Source of the DNA: a virus
DNA: 51,572 nt
Direction: 5' to 3' (one strand)
IMG/VR virus record: IMGVR_UViG_3300033273_000219
Location: 1 to 51,572 of that record
Shown: in pieces, positions 32,309 through 40,761 of the stretch
Position numbering within the stretch: the stretch's first letter is position 1
Layout of the letters: each line of letters opens with the position of its first letter
Notes under the pieces: generated by a model
Seen by the model: only the letters and a program-made list of their open reading frames with translations
What the model was told of the DNA's origin: nothing
Database searches by the model: none
Made by a program: the position numbers and the translations under genes

Positions 32309-33704
32309 TCATAACGCTGCTTTAGCGGTGTTTTCTAATGACTCTCTCATGTTTGCCAGTCAGAGTGAACGTTTTAGCAGAAAGAAGAACGATCCATATA
32401 TCTGTGAAGAATTGATTCACCATGCCTTAAAGTATGGTGAACCTGAACTGATCTGTTGGTATGAGCAACCACTTAGGAAGAAGTTGCGACAGATTAGAGC
32501 AGGTCAAGGGCCATTTCAAGATAACTTCACCAAGTATTTTGACTGTAAGCATAAGTTTATTGACCATCACTACAGCCATGCTTGTGCTGGATACTTCACT
32601 AGCAAGTTCCAAAGTAGTGCCATTCTTGTGATTGATGGTATTGGTGAGACAACCACCATGAGCATTTGGATTGCTAAAGGTAAAAATATTACACGACTTT
32701 GGAGACTTAAGTATCCGAATAGTATTGGTCTTTGGTACTCTGCAATGACTCAGCGTTGCGGATTCAAACCAAATGAAGAAGAATACCTGATGATGGGTCT
32801 ATCAGCATATGGCAAGGGTGGTGATTATGTTAGTAAGATCTTTAATGAATTGATTGGGATGGATTTTGAGTGCAAACAAAATATGCACAGAGGTATAGGT
32901 GATTGGCAACCAGAGGCATGTCCTGAAGAGATTGCTGCTGCATCTCAAACTGTTTACACTGCATTGTTCTGCAATGCACTCTCACTCACAAAACGATTGA
33001 CTGGTAGTGATAACATTGTGATCATGGGTGGATGTGCATTAAATTGTGCTGCAAACACACATGCATATGACTTCTTTAAACGAGTGTGGATTATGCCAGC
33101 ACCAGATGATGCTGGATCTGCTATTGGTGCAGTGCTTGCCCATAAGAAGATAAGAATACCATTCACTCCTTATTTGGGGTACAAGATTCTACAAAAGGAT
33201 ACTAATGCTTCAATTGTGGAATACCTGAGGTATCATAAGGTATGTGGTCTTGCTAGAGGTAGAGCAGAGTTTGGACCCAGAGCACTTGGTGCTAGGAGTT
33301 TATTGGCAGATCCAACGGTCCATAATATCAAAGACGTTGTTAATACTATCAAACATAGACAGTCGTTCCGACCATTCTCACCAGTGGTTCCAATTGAATA
33401 TGCTTCAAAGTATTTTGATATGCATGATGACATGGTGGAGAGTCCATTTATGCAGTATACTGTCAAGTGTAAGATGCCAGAGTTATTACCTGGAGTGGTG
33501 CATGTTGATGGGACTAGTAGAGTGCAGACAGTGAAGAAGTCTGATGCACCAAGATTGCATGATTTACTGCTTCGTTGGGGTAAAGTATCTGGTCACCCAG
33601 TTCTTCTTAATACCAGTTTAAATATTAAGGGACAACCAATAGTTAATGATGAGCATGATGCCAAGGTTTGGTCTGATACACATGGTATAAAAGTATTTCA
33701 ATGA
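32280..33704 (+). CDS. NodU/CmcH-type carbamoyltransferase
   Basis: 474 residues. The N-terminal Kae1-like domain shows ISSNSHNAALAVF, DHHYSHACAGY with the metal-binding His set at 96-100, and DGIGETTTMSIW. The C-terminal YrdC-like part shows EFGPRALGARSLLADP near 330, the hallmark of O-carbamoyltransferases, and RPFSPVVP. These enzymes move a carbamoyl group from carbamoyl phosphate to a hydroxyl on a sugar or natural product. The family is known in cyanophages. Following a radical SAM enzyme and oxygenases, it supports a tailoring pathway that makes and caps hydroxyl groups. Confidence 0.88.
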   Translation: MITWGISSNSHNAALAVFSNDSLMFASQSERFSRKKNDPYICEELIHHALKYGEPELICWYEQPLRKKLRQIRAGQGPFQDNFTKYFDCKHKFIDHHYSHACAGYFTSKFQSSAILVIDGIGETTTMSIWIAKGKNITRLWRLKYPNSIGLWYSAMTQRCGFKPNEEEYLMMGLSAYGKGGDYVSKIFNELIGMDFECKQNMHRGIGDWQPEACPEEIAAASQTVYTALFCNALSLTKRLTGSDNIVIMGGCALNCAANTHAYDFFKRVWIMPAPDDAGSAIGAVLAHKKIRIPFTPYLGYKILQKDTNASIVEYLRYHKVCGLARGRAEFGPRALGARSLLADPTVHNIKDVVNTIKHRQSFRPFSPVVPIEYASKYFDMHDDMVESPFMQYTVKCKMPELLPGVVHVDGTSRVQTVKKSDAPRLHDLLLRWGKVSGHPVLLNTSLNIKGQPIVNDEHDAKVWSDTHGIKVFQ

Positions 33705-34414
33705 ACATTTACGAACTTGAGGATAGACCTGATAAAAGTGGTTCTTGGTTTGATCAAGACAGTAAGGAACTGTTTATAAAGAACGCTAAGTCACAACCAG
33801 CTAGTTGGAGGTATAGGAACATTGGTGTAAGTTATCGGTTGAATTCTATGGGATATAGAACTCAAGAGTTTGATCGTATTCCATGGCACAAGTGTATTGT
33901 TTTGTTTGGATGTTCTTACGTCTTTGGTGTTGGATGTGAGTTAAGTTCAACCATTGCTGCACAGTTAAGTGGGATAACTGGACGACCAGTTATCAACATG
34001 GGAGCACCTGGATCATCTCCTATGTTTTCTCTACATAACTCTGCTAAATTGAAGGCATTATACCCTGAACCACTTGCAGTGGTGTTCTCATGGTCTGCAT
34101 CCCAAAGATGTCCACTATATTTGAACGATTCTGTGGTTCATTGCGGTCAGTGGAAGGAAGATATTGGTGGACTTGGTAAAGCATGGAGAAGGTTTGATCA
34201 TCATAATGAAGAGCATCTAAGGATGACAAGGTTGACTGCACAGATGATGTGGAGCAGCACAAAATACTATGATTTTACACTCTATCCATCAAATAGGAAG
34301 GCAATAGATTGTGATTACATCAAGCAAGTAGATACTGCCAGGGACTTAGTACACTCTGGTATCGTTACTAATGAAATAATTGCGAAGAAGATTGCACAAT
34401 CACTAGATATGTGA
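33701..34414 (+). CDS. SGNH-like hydrolase
   Basis: 237 residues. Block I VLFGCSYVFGVG has Gly-Cys-Ser (70-72) in place of GDS; NMGAPGSS at 99-106 fits the next block; a DLVH motif near the C terminus fits the Asp-His block. SGNH proteins de-acetylate or acetylate glycans. Overlaps the carbamoyltransferase by 4 nt. Last gene of the enzyme island. The Asp-to-Cys change in block I is common in phage versions, so the enzyme may still work. Confidence 0.55.
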   Translation: MNIYELEDRPDKSGSWFDQDSKELFIKNAKSQPASWRYRNIGVSYRLNSMGYRTQEFDRIPWHKCIVLFGCSYVFGVGCELSSTIAAQLSGITGRPVINMGAPGSSPMFSLHNSAKLKALYPEPLAVVFSWSASQRCPLYLNDSVVHCGQWKEDIGGLGKAWRRFDHHNEEHLRMTRLTAQMMWSSTKYYDFTLYPSNRKAIDCDYIKQVDTARDLVHSGIVTNEIIAKKIAQSLDM

Positions 34415-34420
34415 TAAAAT
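34392..34420 (+). promoter_or_regulatory. Sigma70-like promoter
   Basis: TTGCAC at 34392-34397, 17 nt, TAAAAT at 34415-34420. Overlaps the end of the SGNH-like gene and precedes a run of small genes leading to talC. Confidence 0.5.
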
Positions 34421-34441
34421 TCAGACAGTCAGGAGAGAACA

Positions 34442-34603
34442 ATGACTAAACGAACTTTTACTGGTAAAGGTGGAGAGACCTGGGAGTGGGATGAGACTCC
34501 TGAGGTTGTTGCTGCAATTAAACAACTCCACAAGACCTCTGCAGAAAACCGTATTATCAAACCACACCCGTATAAAGATGAGCAACGCACCACTGACTCC
34601 TGA
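34442..34603 (+). CDS. Small hypothetical protein (53 aa)
   Basis: ATG at 34442 preceded by AGGAGAG at 34431-34437, a good ribosome site. Starts MTKRTFTGKGGETWEWDETP. Overlaps the next gene by 26 nt. Family not recognised. Confidence 0.6.
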   Translation: MTKRTFTGKGGETWEWDETPEVVAAIKQLHKTSAENRIIKPHPYKDEQRTTDS

Positions 34604-34805
34604 AGAAGTAGCAGAAGCTGTAGATCAGTTCTTCCCTCTGTTTGATATTGTTCATCGTAACATGCCAGAGGGATCTAATACTGAAGATACACTTAAAGTG
34701 ATGGAAACAGTCTGCACTCTTGCACATAAACTCCGTGCAGAGAAGGAAGAACAGGCAACACCTTTTGGATTTAACAAGAAAACTGATGACGGAACAGAAG
34801 ACTGA
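34578..34805 (+). CDS. Small hypothetical protein
   Basis: 75 residues from the ATG at 34578. Helical, acidic N-terminal part (LTPEEVAEAVDQFFPLF). Overlaps both neighbours by 20-26 nt, typical of coupled small genes. Family not recognised. Confidence 0.6.
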   Translation: MSNAPLTPEEVAEAVDQFFPLFDIVHRNMPEGSNTEDTLKVMETVCTLAHKLRAEKEEQATPFGFNKKTDDGTED

Positions 34806-35091
34806 GACCGAAGTGCGTAAACCACGCCTTCAAGATTCCTTTGGTGGGACTGTTGAGAAGGATATTCCTGAAGATGTAGAGTGGATTGATGATGCATTCT
34901 ATATTAAGAAGACTCGCTTTGGTATGCATACCAGCATTCTAAAAAATCCCTTGGGTCAACACTTTATCACTGGAATGGAATATGATACTGTTCTCAATGT
35001 GACTCGTTGGCATCTTAAAGCATTGCAAGAAGGAACTCTTGATGAGTACACTCGTGTTGTAAATAGTGGGGTTGTTGGAGGTAAACTATGA
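34786..35091 (+). CDS. Hypothetical protein
   Basis: 101 residues from the ATG at 34786. Acidic/Trp segment EDVEWIDDAFYIKKTRFGMH and a helical C-terminal half. ATGA overlap with the next gene. Family not recognised. Confidence 0.6.
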   Translation: MTEQKTETEVRKPRLQDSFGGTVEKDIPEDVEWIDDAFYIKKTRFGMHTSILKNPLGQHFITGMEYDTVLNVTRWHLKALQEGTLDEYTRVVNSGVVGGKL

Positions 35092-35327
35092 AACCAACTG
35101 AGAATTATGAACAACTGATTGAACGGTTCACTAAAAGAATTTTTCAACTTCGTGCCAGAGCAGGGGAATTGAAAGAAGCATATGATGAGTATGTAAAAAT
35201 TCAAGAAGATTTGAATCGTCTTGTTGGATCTCTTCAAGCAGTAGAGTATCTTGCATATGGTAAACTGCCAGGTGATGGTAACCATGATGGTATGAAGGAT
35301 CACCAACCTATGAGGAAGTGGCGATGA
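35088..35327 (+). CDS. Small coiled-coil protein
   Basis: 79 residues; residues about 6-55 form a long charged helix with heptad-like leucines. ATGA overlaps on both sides. Function unknown. Confidence 0.6.
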   Translation: MKPTENYEQLIERFTKRIFQLRARAGELKEAYDEYVKIQEDLNRLVGSLQAVEYLAYGKLPGDGNHDGMKDHQPMRKWR

Positions 35328-35404
35328 GGAAACTAATTAATAAGGTCAGAGATTTTATCCAAAGGTTTAGGAATAAAAACCGTGACCCATTCATCTACAA
35401 GTGA
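35324..35404 (+). CDS. Possible 26-residue basic peptide
   Basis: ATG overlaps the previous TGA; reads MRKLINKVRDFIQRFRNKNR, an amphipathic basic helix, then a short tail. Very short, supported only by the ATGA coupling and composition. Confidence 0.3.
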   Translation: MRKLINKVRDFIQRFRNKNRDPFIYK

Positions 35405-35555
35405 TTACCCATACCATGAGTTAGATCCTACTACACCATGGTATGAATGGTTATGTTACTGTGAGATATGCCATCAATTAGATGCACCAAATCAACCAAG
35501 TCTAAGAAGATATATGGCATATCGTAACTATCTAAAATCTGTTGGAGTGTTATGA
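35382..35555 (+). CDS. Small hypothetical protein (57 aa, GTG start)
   Basis: Frame opens at GTG 35382 and ends overlapping the next ATG. Aromatic-rich, with PYHELDPTTPWYEWLCYCEI and a CxxxxC pair, then a basic helix. Composition is protein-like; the exact start is uncertain. Confidence 0.5.
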   Translation: MTHSSTSDYPYHELDPTTPWYEWLCYCEICHQLDAPNQPSLRRYMAYRNYLKSVGVL

Positions 35556-35788
35556 AACAAAATCCATACTGGTTTCTTGAGAAGTGGGGAATTAAAGAAC
35601 AGGCACCTCTCAATGATATTCAGGATAAAGTAGAAGAACTTGAAGAGCGTGTAAAGTATCTTGAGTTAGAACGAATCAGTTTAATCAATGATTTGTATGA
35701 ACTTGAGAACAGACTTCAAGCACAAATTGACAAACATCACCCCCACACGTATAATTTGGGGGAGAATTATTCTCTAGAAGACAAATGA
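35552..35788 (+). CDS. Small coiled-coil protein upstream of talC
   Basis: 78 residues. Residues about 22-63 are a strong coiled coil (VEELEERVKYLELERISL). Overlaps talC by 4 nt (ATGA), so translation is coupled. Family not recognised. Confidence 0.6.
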   Translation: MKQNPYWFLEKWGIKEQAPLNDIQDKVEELEERVKYLELERISLINDLYELENRLQAQIDKHHPHTYNLGENYSLEDK

Positions 35789-36444
35789 AAATCTTTCTTG
35801 ACACCGCAGATACTGAAGAAGTCCGTAAATATTTTGCGACTGGACTTGTTGATGGTGTTACTACTAACCCTTCCCTGATTCGCAAGGCGGGTCGTGATCC
35901 TGAGGAAGTATATCAGGAGATGATTGATATTGGTGTACCTGATGTCAGCATGGAAGTTGTTGGCACTGTGGGTGAGATGTATAGTGATGGTGTTCGCCTT
36001 GCTGAGAAGTTTGGCACTGCTGCTACTATCAAACTCCCCTGCACCCCAGATGGTCTTATGGTCTGCAAAGATTTGACTAAATTGGGTATCAAGACTAACG
36101 TCACTCTTGTCTTCTCTGTTGCACAAGCATGTATGGCAATGAAGGCAGGTGCCACTTATCTGTCTCCCTTTGTTGGGCGTTGTAATGACAATAGTTTTAG
36201 TGGTGTTGAGCTTGTACGTGCTATTGCTACTACTAGGACTGTTCATGGCATGAAGACTGAGGTTCTTGCTGCATCTCTGCGTGATGTACATCATGTCTCT
36301 CGTTGCTTCATGTATGGTTCTGACATTGTTACCATGCCAACCAAAGTGTTCAATGCAATGTATGACAGCGTGTTGACTCGTGAGGGACTTGCTATCTTCC
36401 AGCGCGATTATGAAGCATCTCTTGAGGCACTGAACAATGTATGA
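35785..36444 (+). CDS. talC: Transaldolase (TalC/FSA-type)
   Basis: 219 residues, the usual length of the short TalC class. MKIFLDTADTEEVRKY, GVTTNPSL at 24-31, and the Schiff-base Lys83 in TIKLPCTPDG are present, as is SPFVGRCND. It moves a dihydroxyacetone unit in the pentose phosphate pathway. Cyanophages carry this form as a metabolic gene that works with gnd, zwf and cp12 to turn the cycle toward NADPH and pentose for nucleotides. gnd is 6.6 kb downstream here. Overlaps the next small gene by 8 nt. Confidence 0.93.
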   Translation: MKIFLDTADTEEVRKYFATGLVDGVTTNPSLIRKAGRDPEEVYQEMIDIGVPDVSMEVVGTVGEMYSDGVRLAEKFGTAATIKLPCTPDGLMVCKDLTKLGIKTNVTLVFSVAQACMAMKAGATYLSPFVGRCNDNSFSGVELVRAIATTRTVHGMKTEVLAASLRDVHHVSRCFMYGSDIVTMPTKVFNAMYDSVLTREGLAIFQRDYEASLEALNNV

Positions 36445-36619
36445 AGAACTAAATTGTTTTGAAGAAGCACTGAAACACTTTGGCACCCGTGTTGAAGTCA
36501 TCTGTGCTATGGAATTTGCACGAAAGATCACTGCTGAGGATGCCTACCAACAAATCAAGGATGAACTCAAAGAAGTGAAGAAGTGTCGTAAACAGTTTAA
36601 TAAGGACAATGACTGCTAA
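36437..36619 (+). CDS. Small helical protein next to talC
   Basis: 60 residues, helical and charged (FEEALKHFGTRVEVICAMEF, AEDAYQQIKDELKEV). It is not CP12: the CP12 AWDxVEEL signature and its paired cysteines are absent. Position suggests shared regulation with talC. Family not recognised. Confidence 0.55.
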   Translation: MYEELNCFEEALKHFGTRVEVICAMEFARKITAEDAYQQIKDELKEVKKCRKQFNKDNDC

Positions 36620-36884
36620 AATCTATGAGTCACCTGATGGTGGCAAGACAGTTTATGTTCGTGAGATGGGTAGTGATGAACCACGTCGTCAGATCTACCC
36701 TGATCTCATGAATGAGGTGCAGGCAACATCCCCATATAATGATGGATGGACACAGCAATTCTACAGAGAGCAGTGGCCACCTTTTGTACCTGATGGGTTA
36801 AAAGATAAATATGAGAACTATCAAGCAGTTCTTGCAGATGGTTGGGAGTTCACTGATGATGGATTCTGGATTAAATGTACTTGA
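36609..36884 (+). CDS. Hypothetical protein
   Basis: 91 residues with a beta start (KIYESPDGGKTVYVREMG) and a Trp-rich end. Overlaps the previous gene by 11 nt. A late promoter begins at its stop. Family not recognised. Confidence 0.6.
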   Translation: MTAKIYESPDGGKTVYVREMGSDEPRRQIYPDLMNEVQATSPYNDGWTQQFYREQWPPFVPDGLKDKYENYQAVLADGWEFTDDGFWIKCT

Positions 36885-36890
36885 TAAATA
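36883..36890 (+). promoter_or_regulatory. Late promoter of the fibre-tip pair (GATAAATA)
   Basis: GATAAATA overlaps the previous stop, 28 nt before the ATG at 36918. GTAAATA follows at 36892-36898. Same class as 4338 and 13124. Confidence 0.6.
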
Positions 36891-36917
36891 AGTAAATAAA
36901 GGAAGTATGGTTGTAAG

Positions 36918-37481
36918 ATGGCAGCACAATTAACCGCCACTGGGGTTACTTTTAGTGATGGTACATCATTATCTTCTAAGTATTCCGTATTAGCACAAAA
37001 TACTGTAAGTGTATTCTATCAGGCAGCAGCACCAACTGGGTGGACTCAGGTAACTGCTCATAATGATAAGGCGTTGCGCTTAGTTAGTGGTGCTGGCGGT
37101 GGATTTGGATTTGGTGGAACTTCTGGTGCGGGTGGTAGTAACTTCAGCACAGTATTCCCTTCCTCGAATTCAAACATTACTGTCAACTTTAACACTACTG
37201 CACCTGTAACTGGTACTGTTGGTGGTCACACTCTGACTACTTCTGAGATTCCAGATCACACTCACAACTCTAATATGGGTGGAACTGCAAACGCATCTAG
37301 TGGTGGTAGTAGTTTTAGAACCCCAGGTTCTAACAATACTGGTGGTGTTCTATCTCCTGGTGGTATTGGTCAGGCGCACGATCACCCATTCTCTGGACAG
37401 GTTAGTCTTACTGCTACTGGATCAGGTAATATTGACCTGAGAATTCAGTATATCGATGTAATCATCTGCTCGTTCGCTTGA
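36918..37481 (+). CDS. Tail-fibre tip/collar-like protein, copy 1
   Basis: 187 residues. Contains the phage fibre-tip signature APTGWTQ, KALRLVSG, GGHTLTTSEIPDHTHN and HDHPFSG, with Gly-rich loops, ending in a strand IQYIDVIICS. The His pairs probably bind metal in a trimer, as in T4-type long fibre tips. Directly followed by a paralogue. Likely a host-contact or capsid-decoration fibre, late-expressed. Confidence 0.68.
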   Translation: MAAQLTATGVTFSDGTSLSSKYSVLAQNTVSVFYQAAAPTGWTQVTAHNDKALRLVSGAGGGFGFGGTSGAGGSNFSTVFPSSNSNITVNFNTTAPVTGTVGGHTLTTSEIPDHTHNSNMGGTANASSGGSSFRTPGSNNTGGVLSPGGIGQAHDHPFSGQVSLTATGSGNIDLRIQYIDVIICSFA

Positions 37482-37482
37482 T

Positions 37483-38058
37483 ATGGCACGTTTAACAGGC
37501 AATGGGGTTCTATTCGATCTGCTGGACCCAAATAATAAGATAGATTCCTACTATTGGATGTATCCTGCAGGGACTAAGAAGTTATTCTTCCAAGCGACTG
37601 CACCAGTTGGGTGGACCCAAGATACCACATATGGTGATAGAGCATTGAGGGTTGTATCTGGTACTGGTGGCGGAACTGGTGGTAGTACTTCATTTGTTAC
37701 TGCTTTAAGTTCCAGTAGTGGTAATATAAACGTTGGCATCAATACTACATTACCAGTAGAGATTCCTCCTGGTGCTGGTCAATTCATTGGTAACCATACT
37801 CTGTCAATAACAGAACTGCCAGATCACGTTCACCCATCAATTTATGGTCCTACTGGTGGTGCTAACGCTACACCATTTAGTAACACTGGTGCTCGTACTG
37901 TCTCTGGTAATCTTGCCACAGGAACTATGAATGAGTCAAGTGGTGGTGGAGCACACAATCACCCATTCAGTGGATCAACAACGATTAATACTGCATTCAA
38001 CGATGGAATAGACCTCGGCGTTCAATACGTCGATGTTATTGTTTGTACGCTGAACTAA
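37483..38058 (+). CDS. Tail-fibre tip/collar-like protein, copy 2
   Basis: 191 residues, one base after copy 1. Shares APVGWTQ, RALRVVSG, GNHTLSITELPDHVHP and HNHPFSG and the same final strand. Gly-rich loops differ, which is where receptor contacts would diverge. Tandem duplication. Confidence 0.68.
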   Translation: MARLTGNGVLFDLLDPNNKIDSYYWMYPAGTKKLFFQATAPVGWTQDTTYGDRALRVVSGTGGGTGGSTSFVTALSSSSGNINVGINTTLPVEIPPGAGQFIGNHTLSITELPDHVHPSIYGPTGGANATPFSNTGARTVSGNLATGTMNESSGGGAHNHPFSGSTTINTAFNDGIDLGVQYVDVIVCTLN

Positions 38059-38070
38059 ATATGGTATACT
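38043..38070 (+). promoter_or_regulatory. Mixed early/late promoter region
   Basis: TTGTAC at 38043-38048, 16 nt, TATACT at 38065-38070; in addition a late-type CTAAATA at 38055-38061 lies between them. The next gene could be transcribed in both phases. Confidence 0.45.
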
Positions 38071-38091
38071 AAATTAACAAAGTGATTCGTT

Positions 38092-38424
38092 ATGGCACAA
38101 ATTAGACCTGGTAATTTTTGTCCTTTGATTGGCGAGGACTGTAAGGGACTTGAATGTTCTTGGTATACTCAAATCAGAGGAACTAATCCACAAACAGGTG
38201 AACCTGTAGATGAATGGGGATGTGCGATTACATGGATGCCCATGTTACTCATTGAGAACTCTCAGCAGCAACGTTCAACAAGTGCTGGTGTGGAGTCTTT
38301 TAGGAATGAGATGGTGAAAGCAAATTCAACTAACATTGATGTCTTATCTGCTGCAGCACAGATGCTGAGTCAGGCAAGAGATCAAAAAGTAATCCCAGCA
38401 GATGTAAAAGAGGTAGAAGAATGA
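38092..38424 (+). CDS. Hypothetical protein with N-terminal Cys cluster
   Basis: 110 residues. Cys at 10, 17, 22 and about 43 (FCPLIGEDCKGLECSWY, WGCAITW) could bind zinc or an iron-sulfur cluster. The C-terminal half is helical. ATGA overlap with the next gene. Family not recognised. Confidence 0.6.
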   Translation: MAQIRPGNFCPLIGEDCKGLECSWYTQIRGTNPQTGEPVDEWGCAITWMPMLLIENSQQQRSTSAGVESFRNEMVKANSTNIDVLSAAAQMLSQARDQKVIPADVKEVEE

Positions 38425-39305
38425 AGAAGTTTACCTTAATTGAGGCAGATAAGTATATTAATATTGATGGACTAGGAATCTTCTTTACTGAAGAGAATTG
38501 GCCATTTGCTGATATCGAACATCTATGGGCAATTCAGTGGAAGGATGATGGTACTGAAGATGGTGTTGGTGAAGTAGAGTATGACTCTGGTGCTGTTGCT
38601 AATACTCCTGCGACTCGTGCGATGATTGACCGATATGTTGATCATTTTAATGAAGAGAAGGAGCGTCAGACGCAAGAGAGACTTAAGAGAGAAGAAGAAG
38701 AGAAGAAGCAGGCATTGTCTTGGCAAGAGGCAATGGCAGAATTAGAAGGTCAAATGGAGGAGATGCAGAAGAGGCATGAAGCTAATCTTCGTGGCATGAC
38801 TGCTGATCATGATTCACAAATGGAAAGAGTTCATCAACGTGTTGCTGAGGCACACGAAAACTTATTCTATGGTGAACAAAGAATCAAAGAGAATCTCGGT
38901 GAGAGTGAAAGATCTTTTGAATTTGAAGCAGGATATGAGAATCTAACAGTATTTGATGGTAATGTTGATCCATCATTGTTTGATGATTCTGTAGATGAGT
39001 CTATGTTTGAAGTTGAAGAGGCAACGGTGGTAGATGCTGAGACTGTTAAGAGTATTGCATCTCAACCACTCATTGAGTATGAAGAAGATGATGTTAATGT
39101 AGAAGAAGATGAGGTTGCTCTCAACACTGTGAGTGAATTTGATGATATTGACATGAGTATGCTTGACAGTGAGTTCAGTCTTGAGTTATTATTTGAAGAA
39201 GACAGCACGGAGCAAGTCGTCTCTGAGATCGAAGAACTGATCGCAGAGGAAGAGTCTGAAGTCCCTGACGCCTCAATCCCTGATAATGAATCAACAACTG
39301 ATTGA
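38421..39305 (+). CDS. Acidic coiled-coil protein
   Basis: 294 residues. Residues about 1-70 form a small globular part (TLIEADKYINIDGLGIFF), 72-165 a long charged coiled coil, and 175-294 a very acidic, probably disordered tail rich in Glu and Asp with repeated DDS/DES motifs. Such tails bind basic proteins or mimic DNA. No family recognised. Overlaps the next oxygenase gene by 20 nt. Confidence 0.6.
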   Translation: MKKFTLIEADKYINIDGLGIFFTEENWPFADIEHLWAIQWKDDGTEDGVGEVEYDSGAVANTPATRAMIDRYVDHFNEEKERQTQERLKREEEEKKQALSWQEAMAELEGQMEEMQKRHEANLRGMTADHDSQMERVHQRVAEAHENLFYGEQRIKENLGESERSFEFEAGYENLTVFDGNVDPSLFDDSVDESMFEVEEATVVDAETVKSIASQPLIEYEEDDVNVEEDEVALNTVSEFDDIDMSMLDSEFSLELLFEEDSTEQVVSEIEELIAEEESEVPDASIPDNESTTD

Positions 39306-40428
39306 CAACAATTACATCATTGTTCCTAATTTTATATCTAAAGAAAGAGCAGATAGTTTAGCAAAACAATTTAAGGAGTATTGCAATACTCATGAACTCC
39401 CAAGTGACCCTCAAGTCTTTGGGAGTTCTGCAAAGTATGAATTTAAACCATTCATTGAACTGTTGGTTGAAAAGAACCAGCATGTATGTGACATGGTTGG
39501 AGAGTCTGTATTACCAACGTACTCTTATGCCAGACAGTATAAGAATGGTAATATTCTTGTAGGTCATGTAGATAAACCACAATGTGAGATATCACTCACT
39601 ATTAACTTAGAGTGTGATGAAGTTTGGACTATTTGGATCTATACGCCTTCAGGTGAGAAGAAGTCTGTTGATTTGAATCCAGGCGATGCCATGTTGTATC
39701 TGGGCATGGATGGTGAGCATGGTAGAGATGCTTTTAAAGGAGAGTCTTGTACGCAAGTATTCTTACACTATGTTAGGTCACATGGTCCATGCTTCAAATA
39801 TTACTTTGATAAGGATCATCGATACAAAGAAGACTTGATTAAGACTACTACAACAATCTCTGGTGAGAATAAGTTGCTAGAGTATATAAAAGTTTATGAC
39901 AACATTTTCACACCAGAAGAGTGTGAGATGATTCTTGATGAGTATCAGGATTGTGAGCATTGGTTACCTGCAGGCGTTAGTTCTAATAATACACAGAATC
40001 CTAGTGTTCGTAACTGTGACATTATATCCATCTCTACGCCACGGATCATCAATAAGAATAGATTGCATCGTGATATGATCGATAAGATGATCTTCAAGAA
40101 GGCAAATGAAGCAGCTCAGATGTATATCAAAGACTTCCCTGCCTGCTTCTTGAAGTCTGATAGTGGTTACGACCTGCTGCGCTATCAAAAAGGTGGATTT
40201 TATAGAGAACATACTGATAGTTTCAAGGAACAACCAAGAACCGTTGCCATGTCTATCAATCTAAATGATGACTATGAAGGTGGTAGTATGGCATTCTTCA
40301 ATAAAGAAGTGCAGATCAGAGCAGGTGTAGGTAGTGTAATACTATTCCCTGCTAATTTCATGTATCCGCATCAGATCATGGATGTTATGGAAGGAACACG
40401 TTACTCTATTGTAACTTGGTTTACTTGA
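39286..40428 (+). CDS. Double-domain 2OG-Fe(II) oxygenase
   Basis: 380 residues with two oxygenase domains. Domain 1 (about 8-175): GHVDKP gives His94 and Asp96, distal His145 in GMDGEHGRD. Domain 2 (about 200-380) is prolyl-4-hydroxylase-like: YREHTDSF gives His309 and Asp311, distal His362 in FMYPHQI, Arg372. Both triads look complete. Two linked sites may act on successive positions of one substrate, or one may be a binding domain. The family is a known marine phage feature; the tandem layout is less usual. Its stop is followed by an early promoter. Confidence 0.72.
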   Translation: MNQQLIDNNYIIVPNFISKERADSLAKQFKEYCNTHELPSDPQVFGSSAKYEFKPFIELLVEKNQHVCDMVGESVLPTYSYARQYKNGNILVGHVDKPQCEISLTINLECDEVWTIWIYTPSGEKKSVDLNPGDAMLYLGMDGEHGRDAFKGESCTQVFLHYVRSHGPCFKYYFDKDHRYKEDLIKTTTTISGENKLLEYIKVYDNIFTPEECEMILDEYQDCEHWLPAGVSSNNTQNPSVRNCDIISISTPRIINKNRLHRDMIDKMIFKKANEAAQMYIKDFPACFLKSDSGYDLLRYQKGGFYREHTDSFKEQPRTVAMSINLNDDYEGGSMAFFNKEVQIRAGVGSVILFPANFMYPHQIMDVMEGTRYSIVTWFT

Positions 40429-40437
40429 TGCTATAAT
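40409..40437 (+). promoter_or_regulatory. Strong sigma70 promoter with extended -10
   Basis: TTGTAA at 40409-40414, 17 nt, TATAAT at 40432-40437 preceded by TGC (extended -10). The -35 is inside the end of the oxygenase gene. Confidence 0.75.
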
Positions 40438-40458
40438 AGTAAAAAATGGAGTTAATTG

Positions 40459-40689
40459 ATGGCATTGTCCGAATCTGTAAAAGAATCTCTTGAGGATGCA
40501 AGCGCATCACTTCGCAACGCTCTAGCATTTGCTGCTCGTGGTGAAAAACCACATGTGTGCAAAGGAATTGCTGAGATGATTGCTAACATTGAGAATCTTA
40601 CCACTATTGAGGATATCTTTGATAAGTTGGATAATCGTAAGGATGGTGATTCTGGTAGGTGGGGTCCATTGACCGATATTGGTGAATAA
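40459..40689 (+). CDS. Small helical protein
   Basis: 76 residues from ATG 40459, preceded by GGAG-like bases. Helical with KESLEDASASLRNALAFAAR and a Gly-rich end. First gene of the early-type unit. Family not recognised. Confidence 0.62.
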   Translation: MALSESVKESLEDASASLRNALAFAARGEKPHVCKGIAEMIANIENLTTIEDIFDKLDNRKDGDSGRWGPLTDIGE

Positions 40690-40711
40690 TTAAGCGATCC
40701 CAAAGAAATCT

Positions 40712-40760
40712 GGCACCTCTTATAGATACTGTTATAATATGAACACACGACAGAGGTGCC
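40712..40760 (+). promoter_or_regulatory. Hairpin with internal promoter controlling the gene at 40762
   Basis: GGCACCTCT at 40712-40720 is exactly complementary to AGAGGTGCC at 40752-40760. The second arm contains the GAGG ribosome site of the next gene, 5 nt before its ATG. TATAAT at 40733-40738 lies in the loop. RNA read through from upstream would hide the ribosome site; RNA started at the internal promoter would lack the first arm and leave it free. Confidence 0.65.
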
Positions 40761-40761
40761 C

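Noticed and set aside
36437-36619. CP12-like gene next to talC
   Set aside because: The AWDxVEEL signature and the paired cysteines of CP12 are missing.
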